DNA of 64,000 nt, taken from the NCBI GenBank assembly GCA_017441825.1, contig JAFRVD010000064.1:1-64000 (forward strand), in the 5' to 3' direction. This stretch comes from Lachnospiraceae bacterium. Lineage in GTDB: Bacteria > Bacillota > Clostridia > Lachnospirales > Lachnospiraceae. Both the position numbers and the translations under genes were made by a program. The notes under the pieces were generated by a model. It did no database searches. It was not told where the DNA came from and was given only the letters and a program-made list of their open reading frames with translations. The stretch's first letter is position 1; each line of letters begins with the position of its first letter. Positions 25,769 to 32,552 of the stretch are shown in pieces.

Positions 25769-27661
25769 TTAAATACCAAGGGCGGCACGTTTCTTCTCAA
25801 TGCCATCGATCATGGCGTCCACAAGCTCTTCGTGGTTGGTGTTGATGATAAATCCGCCGCCAACCATCTTCCGGGTGCCTTCCGTGATGAGCTCCATCAT
25901 CTGGGCGGAGCCGGAGACCTGCGGGGAGACGCCGAGGTACGTGTCGATGCCTGTGGTGACCACGTAGTTCGCGATCGAGACGGCCTTCTCACTCATCCAC
26001 TCGGGAGCGCAGCCCACGACCGGGACCTGCGGGACGTCGATTCCCCAGTCCTTCGCGATGCCGGTCGCAAGAAGCATCATGCGGCTGATATCGACGCACG
26101 AGCCCATGTGGAGCACCGGCGGGATGCCTACGAGTTCGCAGACACGCTTTAAGCCCGCGCCGCAGTAGTCCTTCGCGCGCTTGTCCATGAGGCCGTATTT
26201 CGCGGCGGCCTGGGCGGAGCAGCCTGACACGACGATGATGATATCGTTCTTCAGGAGCTTCTTCATGATCTCGATGTGCGCGTAGTCCGGGCGGACCTTC
26301 GGGTTGTTGCAGCCTACCATGGCGACCGCGCCGCGGATGACGCCGGCCTTGATGCAGTCGATGAGCGGCTTGTACGTGTCGCGTTCATCGAGGTGGCTGT
26401 TCGTCACGCCGTCCAGACACTTGCGGATGGCCTCGCAGGAGTAGCCGACGTTGGCCTGCTGCTTGTCCTCCGGAACGTAGATCTTGGTTTCGTCACGGTT
26501 CTTGAAGTTGTCGATCGCTTCTCTCACGAGCGTCCGGCCCTGCTCACGCGCTTCAGCCGTATTGAACGGGACGTAGCGGGAGCCCGGAATGCGGGCGATG
26601 GGAGAGGTGGTGATAAAGTGCGTATGGAAGCATTCGCTTAAGGGCCCGAGCGCAGGGAAGATGCACTGCACGTCAACCACCATCATTTCAATGACGCCGG
26701 TGAGAAGCGCTTTCTCCTGCTGGAGGAAGTTGCCCACCATCTTCACGCCGTGGCGCATGGCCACTTCATTGGCGGTGCAGCAGAGGCCGCAGACGTTGAT
26801 GCCTTTGGCGCCAACGGAGCGGGCGTATTCCTGAAGGTCCCTGTCTTCGGTGGCCTGTACGATCATCTCCGACATGGCCGGGTCGTGGCCGTGGACGATG
26901 ATGTTGACCATTTCCTTGTCAAGAACGCCGAAGAAGGCTTCCGTGTCCCTGGGCATGGGCGTGCCGAAGAGGACGTCGGAGAATTCCGTGCCCATCATGG
27001 AGCCGCCCCAGCCGTCGCTCATGCCGGTACGAAGACCCTGGTGCACCAGCGCTTCCGCGTCCGCCGTGTTGCCCATATGCGTCATGTGCATGGCCTTTAC
27101 GACTTCCTTGTCAACGGCGCCGGGCTCCACGTCCTGTTCTGCCCAGACTTTCTTCCGTTCGTCGTTCGCGCGCTCAAGGAAATTGAGCTTGCCGAACGGC
27201 TTGCCGTATTCCATGAGGCCCGTGTACGCGACTTCGCGCGCGACCTCGTAGATATCACGGCCTTCTGTTTCGATCCCCCATTCATGGGCGATCTTTTCAA
27301 GCTTGGCCACGTCCGTGATCTTGTAGCTGCCGTTGGGGTCCGCGTTGTAAAGCACGCGGCAGATCTCCCGGCCGTGGTCTGAATGGGTAGCTGCTCCGGC
27401 TGCTACCATGCGGAGGTAGTTCCTGCCGGCAATGGTGTCCGCGGTTGCACCGCAGATCCCCTTGGGGGCTTTGGGCGTAATGCGGCAGGGGCCCATAGAG
27501 CAGATCCTGCAGCAGACGCCGCCTTCGCCGAACATGCATGAAGGGGTCTGGTTCTTTTTCCTGTCTTCCCAGGTATCGATCCCGATCTGCTTCGCTGTTT
27601 CCAGGAGCCGGTTCGAGACCTCCTCCATGCGTTCAACTGTGGTGAAGTAATTAACATCCAT
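25769..27661 (-). CDS. cooS: Ni-Fe carbon monoxide dehydrogenase catalytic subunit
   Basis: A 630-residue anaerobic CO dehydrogenase (CooS/AcsA), interconverting CO2 and CO for ACS. The N-terminal Cys-rich region (CMFGEGGVCCRICSMGPC) holds the D- and B-cluster ligands. C-cluster regions are visible as VHGHDPAMSEM, CGLCCTANEV, VDVQCIFPAL, VGCNNP and VSGCSAQAAAKYG. The length is standard. It is surrounded by two CooC-type ATPase genes. In an acetogen it would be called acsA. Confidence 0.97.
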   Translation of the reverse strand: MDVNYFTTVERMEEVSNRLLETAKQIGIDTWEDRKKNQTPSCMFGEGGVCCRICSMGPCRITPKAPKGICGATADTIAGRNYLRMVAAGAATHSDHGREICRVLYNADPNGSYKITDVAKLEKIAHEWGIETEGRDIYEVAREVAYTGLMEYGKPFGKLNFLERANDERKKVWAEQDVEPGAVDKEVVKAMHMTHMGNTADAEALVHQGLRTGMSDGWGGSMMGTEFSDVLFGTPMPRDTEAFFGVLDKEMVNIIVHGHDPAMSEMIVQATEDRDLQEYARSVGAKGINVCGLCCTANEVAMRHGVKMVGNFLQQEKALLTGVIEMMVVDVQCIFPALGPLSECFHTHFITTSPIARIPGSRYVPFNTAEAREQGRTLVREAIDNFKNRDETKIYVPEDKQQANVGYSCEAIRKCLDGVTNSHLDERDTYKPLIDCIKAGVIRGAVAMVGCNNPKVRPDYAHIEIMKKLLKNDIIIVVSGCSAQAAAKYGLMDKRAKDYCGAGLKRVCELVGIPPVLHMGSCVDISRMMLLATGIAKDWGIDVPQVPVVGCAPEWMSEKAVSIANYVVTTGIDTYLGVSPQVSGSAQMMELITEGTRKMVGGGFIINTNHEELVDAMIDGIEKKRAALGI

Positions 27662-27689
27662 AGTCTGACGACACTCCTCTCATCTATTT

Positions 27690-28463
27690 TCAACTGAAAT
27701 CCAGTTTGCTTACGATTTCATCAAACGCTTTCCGTACCGGCGAGGACGCGGGGATGGTCACGGTGGGCTTTCCTTCGCCGTCGTATTCGTATATCAGGTC
27801 ATCGTGGGGGACCACACCGAGTAAATTCAGGCCCTGAAGGCCGATCTCTTCGCGGATGCCCTCGTTCAATTGCCCGCCGGGCGCCCTGTTCACGATGAGC
27901 CCCACGGTCTTCGGCGTGAGGCCGAGCTCTTTGGCAAGCTGCGCGATCCGCCCGACCGCCTGGATGCCGCGTCTCGAACAGTCGGAGACCAGCAGCAGGG
28001 TATCGATCTTCGGCAGGATGCCGCGGCTGATGTGCTCCATGCCGGCTTCATTGTCTACCACGATGTACCGGTAGTTGTTCGCGAATTTCGCGATCTCCGC
28101 CTGCAGGAGGCCGTTTACGAAGCAGTAGCAGCCCTTGCCCTGGGTCCTGCCCATCACAAGCATGTCGAAGCCGTCCTGCTCCGAGATCGCGTTGTTGAAG
28201 CGGAAATCCATGTAGTCCTGCTTGCTCCAGCCCTTGGGGACCTTCGGATCCGCGGAAATGCCGGACTCCGCGATATCCTCGCGGATCTCTCCGAGCGTCT
28301 CCTCGATTTCGATGCCCAACACTTCGTTGAGGTTCGAGTTAGCATCGGCGTCCACCGCAAGGACGAGCCCGTTGTTTTTACGCACAAGCGCGTCGATCAG
28401 GAAGCCGCTCAGTGTTGTTTTTCCCGTTCCGCCTTTGCCGGCGACCGCGATCGTATGTGTCAT
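27690..28463 (-). CDS. Second CooC-like ATPase, first gene of the CODH/ACS operon
   Basis: A 257-residue P-loop ATPase of the CooC/MinD group: HTIAVAGKGGTGKTTLSGF at the N-terminus, GKGCYC as the Cys-x-Cys metal-binding pair, and YIVVDNEAGMEHISRG as the switch region. The start at 28463 (MTHTIAVAG) is preferred over an in-frame ATG 54 bases upstream that would lie in the operator. It probably works with CooS while the other copy serves AcsB, or the reverse. The GntR-type operator lies in its 5' leader. Confidence 0.88.
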   Translation of the reverse strand: MTHTIAVAGKGGTGKTTLSGFLIDALVRKNNGLVLAVDADANSNLNEVLGIEIEETLGEIREDIAESGISADPKVPKGWSKQDYMDFRFNNAISEQDGFDMLVMGRTQGKGCYCFVNGLLQAEIAKFANNYRYIVVDNEAGMEHISRGILPKIDTLLLVSDCSRRGIQAVGRIAQLAKELGLTPKTVGLIVNRAPGGQLNEGIREEIGLQGLNLLGVVPHDDLIYEYDGEGKPTVTIPASSPVRKAFDEIVSKLDFS

Positions 28464-28499
28464 AACAAGGCAGTTCCTTTCTCTTTTCTTCAGCTTCAG

Positions 28500-28539
28500 A
28501 ATAACTTGTATATACAAGTTATTCTCTACTTGTATACAC
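28500..28539 (-). promoter_or_regulatory. Palindromic GntR-type operator
   Basis: Positions 28500-28523 form a perfect 24-bp palindrome centred on TTGTATATACAA, followed at 28528-28538 by a second box (ACTTGTATACA). TTGTATATACAA-like sites are typical of GntR/HutC regulators, and such a regulator is encoded immediately upstream. Both boxes lie just downstream of the predicted -10 element, a position suited to repression. Confidence 0.82.
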
Positions 28540-28546
28540 TATATGT

Positions 28547-28576
28547 AATATAACAAAAAAGCAACTCCATAGTCAA
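28547..28576 (-). promoter_or_regulatory. Candidate promoter of the CODH/ACS-demethylase operon
   Basis: On the minus strand TTGACT and TATATT are 18 bases apart, placing transcription start near 28540, at the edge of the operator boxes and about 75 bases before the first start codon. Confidence 0.6.
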
Positions 28577-28633
28577 TAGAGAGTATCGGTTTTGTACTTA
28601 ATTAAAAAGAAATCGTGGGTATTTAAAAACGTC

Positions 28634-29326
28634 CTATGCATACGCCCTGATCACTCCCGCATGAGGCGCGAACCATCGCTGTCCGAAGCCCACCGGAGTA
28701 TCCTCATCCGTGTACACAGTCCGCGTGACCACGAGGAGTTTTTCGTCCGGCGTACATCCGAGTGCAGACACGGCCCGCTCCGGCGCGGGACCGACGGAGA
28801 TCTCCATGCCGGTCCAGAGCTTTCTGGGGACGTACGTGTCGGCAAAGACGTCCGGGAATTCCGCAAAGTGGATCTCGCGTTCGATGAGCGGCTCGCCCTT
28901 CACGTACAGGAAATATTTTTCATCGTAGGCCGACGGCAGGCCGTCCTCTGACAGCAGGCGGCGGATCACGATGAGCATGGTGTCTTCCCGCGTGCGGAGG
29001 CGTTCTGCGAGATCTTTTCCTGCAGGCATCACGTTGATCTCGAGATACCGCATTCCGCCTTCCTCGGGCTTGTCGATGAAGTCGAACTGAAAGCGGCTGT
29101 ATTCCGGGGATAGGACGAAGTAGCCCTTCCCGTGCTGCGGGCGGATCAGGCCTTCATTTTCCAGGATGAGAAGGGCCTTCCGGACGGTCACCCGGCTGGT
29201 CTTATACTTTGCGGCCAGGGTGTTCTCCGAAGGGATCATCTCGTCCGGACCGTATTTTCCGAGAGATATGTCGTTCCGGAGGTCGTTCGCGATGGTCTGG
29301 TAAACAAAAGAGCTGTCCATGGTCAT
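28634..29326 (-). CDS. GntR-family (HutC-type) regulator with UTRA domain
   Basis: A 230-residue regulator. The N-terminal winged helix contains NTLAAKYKTSRVTVRKALLI and LIRPQHGKGYFVLS, classic GntR recognition-helix and wing sequences. The UTRA ligand-binding domain runs from about residue 90 to 225 (DTMLIVIRRLLSEDGLPSAY, EFPDVFADTYVPRKLW). It probably senses the methyl donor or a product and represses the adjacent operator at 28500. Its start overlaps the corrinoid protein stop by 4 bases, so regulator and carrier are co-translated. Confidence 0.92.
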   Translation of the reverse strand: MTMDSSFVYQTIANDLRNDISLGKYGPDEMIPSENTLAAKYKTSRVTVRKALLILENEGLIRPQHGKGYFVLSPEYSRFQFDFIDKPEEGGMRYLEINVMPAGKDLAERLRTREDTMLIVIRRLLSEDGLPSAYDEKYFLYVKGEPLIEREIHFAEFPDVFADTYVPRKLWTGMEISVGPAPERAVSALGCTPDEKLLVVTRTVYTDEDTPVGFGQRWFAPHAGVIRAYA

Positions 29327-29955
29327 TCCTCCGGGAGGACGAAGCGCCGCGCCAGGCGGACGCAGTCTAAAAGATCGTGAGAGTAGGCGTCGGCGCCGAT
29401 CATAAGCGCCTGCCGTTCGTTGATGCAGCTGCCGCCCAGGATGATGCGGATGGTGTTGCGGATGCCGGCGTCCTCCAGCACCTCGATGGTCCGGGCCATC
29501 ATGATCTCGCTGCCGGAAAGGGTGCCGGAGACGATCAGGAGGTCCGGTGCGTACGTCAGGACGGAAGAGCAGAAGCGTTCGGGAGGGACGCTCGAGCCCA
29601 GGTCGATCACGCCGAAATTGCTGTTCCGAAGGAGCAGCCCGATCAGGTTCTTCCCGATGTCGTGGATATCGCCCTGAACGGTGCCTATGAGCACGCGCCC
29701 GATCTCCCCGGTCTCTCCGGCGCGGCCGCGCGTGATCCGGTCGATCGCCTCTGTAAAAATATGGTTCGCCATGATGAGGTCTGCAATAAAGTATTCCCCG
29801 GCGGCGCAGCTGTTGTTTACAAGAGTCATTCCGCGCTGCAGAAGCTGAAGGAGTTCCTCTTCGGGCACGCCGGACGCGAGAAGGGCGTCCGTACAGTCCA
29901 GGACCGCTTTCGTATTCAGCTGTGCAAAGGATGTAACAAGTCGTTCGCGATCCAT
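29323..29955 (-). CDS. Second corrinoid methyl carrier protein
   Basis: A 210-residue B12-binding methyl carrier. DIHDIGKNLIGLLL carries the cobalt-ligand His, with SGTLSG and GGSCI completing the corrinoid signature; the N-terminal helical cap is residues 1-85. It differs strongly from the carrier at 13130-13765, indicating its own methyltransferase partner. The best candidate is the URO-D protein at 31357-32400 in the same unit. Confidence 0.9.
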   Translation of the reverse strand: MDRERLVTSFAQLNTKAVLDCTDALLASGVPEEELLQLLQRGMTLVNNSCAAGEYFIADLIMANHIFTEAIDRITRGRAGETGEIGRVLIGTVQGDIHDIGKNLIGLLLRNSNFGVIDLGSSVPPERFCSSVLTYAPDLLIVSGTLSGSEIMMARTIEVLEDAGIRNTIRIILGGSCINERQALMIGADAYSHDLLDCVRLARRFVLPEE

Positions 29956-30021
29956 CGGCGTAAGGTTCCTTTCCTGACAGAGAAGGCGGGCATGGAAGCC
30001 CGCCTTAAATGAGGCTGAAGA

Positions 30022-30210
30022 TCAGCCTGCCTTGACTTTGATCTGGTTTCTGATGAGGTCGACGGAGAGGATGGTGCCGGTAACGGTGATCTCCTGCCCG
30101 ATCACGTCGGTCAGGCGGATCTCATTGCCGGAAACGTCCACGCTGCTTGCGTATTCGCAGACAAGCTCCTCGCTGTCGTCAGATACAAGAAAGACGTTTG
30201 ATAAGCACAT
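30022..30210 (-). CDS. cooT: CooT-family nickel-binding protein
   Basis: A 62-residue CooT-like protein. MCLSNVFLVSDD at the N-terminus carries the Cys2 used to bind nickel in the Rhodospirillum protein, and the rest forms a small beta fold (IRLTDVIGQEITVTGTILSVDL). It is expected to act in nickel delivery for CODH maturation. It lies beside a His-rich protein, echoing the cooC-T-J set, although the CooC genes here are in the next transcription unit. Confidence 0.88.
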   Translation of the reverse strand: MCLSNVFLVSDDSEELVCEYASSVDVSGNEIRLTDVIGQEITVTGTILSVDLIRNQIKVKAG

Positions 30211-30234
30211 GCAAAGCTCCTTCCTTTTCTGTGA

Positions 30235-30576
30235 TCAGTCCTTAAGAAGCTGAAGCGCTGCGGCGAGCTTTTCGTTCGCCTCATCAAAGAACCGTGTGCC
30301 TTCAAGGAGTGTTTCCGCGGCTTCCGCTTTTCCTTCCGCGGCGAGCTTTTCGGAGATCCCCTTGAGCTCCTCGCAGTGGTGGATATTGTGGTCGAGCATG
30401 TAGCCGAGGACCGCGGTCAGCGTGTCCGCGCCGGCGTGGTCATGGTCGTGATGATGGTGTTCGTGGTCATGATGGTGCTCATGGTCATGGTCATGATGAT
30501 GCTCATGATCGTGGTCATGATGGTGCTCATGCTCATGTTCGAGTTCGTGCTCGTGTTCGTGTTCGTGTTCAGTCAT
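30235..30576 (-). CDS. His-rich metal-binding protein (CooJ-like by context)
   Basis: A 113-residue protein whose residues 3 to about 47 are almost only His, Glu and Asp, a nickel/cobalt or zinc buffer. The C-terminal 65 residues form a helical domain (LTAVLGYMLDHNIHHCEELK, then Ala/Glu-rich helices). The start at 30576 (MTEHEHEH) has an AAGGAG site; the longer in-frame form is rejected because it overlaps the upstream gene. CooJ of Rhodospirillum has its His-tract at the C-terminus, so this is an analogue rather than a clear orthologue. Confidence 0.8.
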   Translation of the reverse strand: MTEHEHEHEHELEHEHEHHHDHDHEHHHDHDHEHHHDHEHHHHDHDHAGADTLTAVLGYMLDHNIHHCEELKGISEKLAAEGKAEAAETLLEGTRFFDEANEKLAAALQLLKD

Positions 30577-30586
30577 TGGGTTCTCC

Positions 30587-31324
30587 TTATCCTTTTTCGC
30601 GCTGCTCGCGGACCATTTCCGCGATGGCAGGACGCTGTTCTTCCATGAGTTCGTCCCAGTCTCCGTCATAGTCGTATTCCAGGTCTTCGCCGCTCCGGAT
30701 CCTTTCGATGTAGGCATCGAGCAGGCTGAAATCGCGGGCATAGCAGTGGAAGCTGTTCGCGCGGTGCGTGTAGGTCCCCATGGGGAGGCCGAGGGCATCG
30801 GCGACTTTCTTCTGAAGGAGAATGAGGGCGAAGGCGTTCATGAAGGAAGCCTTGCAGGCGTCGTTACTGCGGAAGAGGATCTTACAGTGCAGGGCGCCGT
30901 TCCGGACGAAATACTGCGCGTGCTGCCAGCAGGCGGGGTCGTCGCTGCCGATGTCCTCCGGTGTCCGGATGTCCATCACCGCGCGGCGCGACCAGGGGTT
31001 CCTCTGAAGCTCGCTGATCACGAACGGAAGCTGGTCCGCGTACCGCGAATGGTACGTGTAGACCCAGTTGCCCCGCTCGATCTCAAAATCCATGATGCCG
31101 TCCAGCATTTCCTGCCTGTACTGCTCAAGGCTTCTGGGGTCGCCGAAGAAGAGGCGCGAGATCATAGGCTCCGCCATGGGCTCATTGACCACATAGGTCA
31201 TGCTGACTTCCTTCTGTTCCGTATTGTAATCCGGGCAGGGGATGACCGGCGCGTCCTCAAGCGCGAGGAGCGCCTTGTGATATGCTTCCGGAAGGGTCCG
31301 TCCTTCTACAAAAACTTCTTTCAT
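30587..31324 (-). CDS. Thymidylate-synthase-superfamily protein
   Basis: A 245-residue protein with thymidylate synthase features: a Cys in DPACWQHAQYFV at the catalytic PCH position, RSNDA at the RSxD phosphate-binding motif and SFHCYARD at the nucleotide HxY motif. It is more diverged than housekeeping ThyA and lacks the PCH triplet (ACW instead). Members of this superfamily transfer folate-bound one-carbon units. It lies between a methyltransferase and nickel-protein genes, so a methyl- or methylene-THF-linked role is possible. The start at 31324 (MKEVFVEG) avoids overlap with the upstream gene. Confidence 0.7.
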   Translation of the reverse strand: MKEVFVEGRTLPEAYHKALLALEDAPVIPCPDYNTEQKEVSMTYVVNEPMAEPMISRLFFGDPRSLEQYRQEMLDGIMDFEIERGNWVYTYHSRYADQLPFVISELQRNPWSRRAVMDIRTPEDIGSDDPACWQHAQYFVRNGALHCKILFRSNDACKASFMNAFALILLQKKVADALGLPMGTYTHRANSFHCYARDFSLLDAYIERIRSGEDLEYDYDGDWDELMEEQRPAIAEMVREQREKG

Positions 31325-31356
31325 GATTCCGATGATCCTTTCTGTTCTTCCCGGGA

Positions 31357-32400
31357 TCAGAACATGATCCGCATCGGGAGACGGCCGGCATCCAGTTCTT
31401 CCTTCGTGCCGCCGAAGTGTGCCAGGTTGTATCTGTCGATCGCGTCGGAGATGGCTGCGTAGGTTCCCTTGTAAACGGAGCCCGGACCGCCCTGGGTGAT
31501 GCAGGGGATGAAGCCCTTCATCGTTCCCACGCTTTCGATCGCGTTCAGTGCCGCCCGTTCGCAGTCCTCCGGGGTCCACCCGTCAAAGTCCACGAACTTG
31601 TTGTCGATCTCTCCCATGAAGGTGATCTTGTCGCCGTACTTCTTCACAAGCGCCGGCACGTCATTCGAGTGCATGCAGCCCTGCCAGACGTTGATGCCCA
31701 TCTCGATCATATCCGGCACGAGGTTTGCGCAGTACGAATCGGAATGGTGGATCACGAATTCCACGCCGTGGTCATGGTAGTAGCCGTAGATCTCCTTGTA
31801 TGCGTCCAGGAAGAAATCTTCAAACATGGAAGGACGGAAGAAGGAGTTGGTCTCAGAGCCCCAGTCATCGTGGTGGAAGAGTGCTTCGGGATGGAGATGC
31901 TCGCAGATGCCCTCAGCCATGCGAAGCTCGAATTCCGTCAGGTATTTGACGAGGTCGTGCATTTCGTCCTCGTACTCCATGTAGTAGACGAGGGCGTTCG
32001 AGATCTCGCAGAGGTGATGCGTCTGTTCGAAGATGCCGGGTGCGATCATGGCGGTCTTGAAGGCCTTCGTGCCGTCCACGGCATCCCACATTTCCTTCGC
32101 GCGGTCCCACTCCTCCTGGGAGACCGTGGTGTCCGGCGCGTGGACGTAGTCCTGCCAGTGTTCGATGTCCTTCACGACGATCTTATCGGGCGTATGTACA
32201 GGGAACGCACCGGGCGTGCCTGCCGGCCAGACGTTCGTGACGCCCCATGCGTTTACAACGGGAGGGCCGCCCAGAACGGGCCTGTCTCCGCGGAATCCCG
32301 CGGGATGCATGAGCAGCGCGAGCCCTTCATACTGGTTTACGTAGCGCTCCGGGTTCCTGTTCAGGATCGCCTCGCGCATATTTTCTTTTGCTGTAAGCAT
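31357..32400 (-). CDS. URO-D-family methyltransferase, HHSDSY class
   Basis: A 347-residue URO-D-superfamily protein heading unit A. FHHDDWGSETNSFF is the shared motif, and IHHSDSYCANLVPDMIEMG replaces the usual His-x-Cys site. It is a close relative of the protein at 8783-9775 at the other end of the cluster. It probably methylates the corrinoid protein at 29323-29955 from an unknown donor. The start codon follows GAGGAGG. Confidence 0.8.
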   Translation of the reverse strand: MLTAKENMREAILNRNPERYVNQYEGLALLMHPAGFRGDRPVLGGPPVVNAWGVTNVWPAGTPGAFPVHTPDKIVVKDIEHWQDYVHAPDTTVSQEEWDRAKEMWDAVDGTKAFKTAMIAPGIFEQTHHLCEISNALVYYMEYEDEMHDLVKYLTEFELRMAEGICEHLHPEALFHHDDWGSETNSFFRPSMFEDFFLDAYKEIYGYYHDHGVEFVIHHSDSYCANLVPDMIEMGINVWQGCMHSNDVPALVKKYGDKITFMGEIDNKFVDFDGWTPEDCERAALNAIESVGTMKGFIPCITQGGPGSVYKGTYAAISDAIDRYNLAHFGGTKEELDAGRLPMRIMF

Positions 32401-32432
32401 AAGAAAACCTCCTCATATAATAATTTTCGTGT

Positions 32433-32453
32433 TGATCAGGAAACATGATCAGG
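32433..32453. repeat. Direct repeat in the unit A leader
   Basis: TGATCAGG occurs twice, 13 bases apart, in the 5' leader of the URO-D gene, about 30 and 45 bases before its start codon. Each copy contains a TGATCA palindrome. It could be a regulator site. Confidence 0.4.
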
Positions 32454-32502
32454 CGCCGGCCCCTCGCATGCGGGATCTCACCGGCCGTATCGTTCTGAGT
32501 CC

Positions 32503-32531
32503 ATTATAGCACCTCCCGGGAGGTTACACAA
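32503..32531 (-). promoter_or_regulatory. Promoter of unit A with palindrome in the spacer
   Basis: TTGTGT and TATAAT are 17 bases apart on the minus strand. The spacer contains a perfect 14-bp palindrome, ACCTCCCGGGAGGT (32511-32524), a likely operator unlike the AT-rich GntR site that controls unit B. Confidence 0.7.
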
Positions 32532-32552
32532 CTGCCGTCCCGGATATCATTT

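Noticed and set aside
30440..30575. Repetitive CAT/GTC pattern resembling a small repeat array
   Set aside because: It is the codon repetition of the His/Asp/Glu tract, not a CRISPR or satellite array; no spacers are present.
30577..30798. Extended N-terminus of the His-rich protein
   Set aside because: It overlaps the thymidylate-synthase-like gene, whereas the start at 30576 has a good ribosome site.
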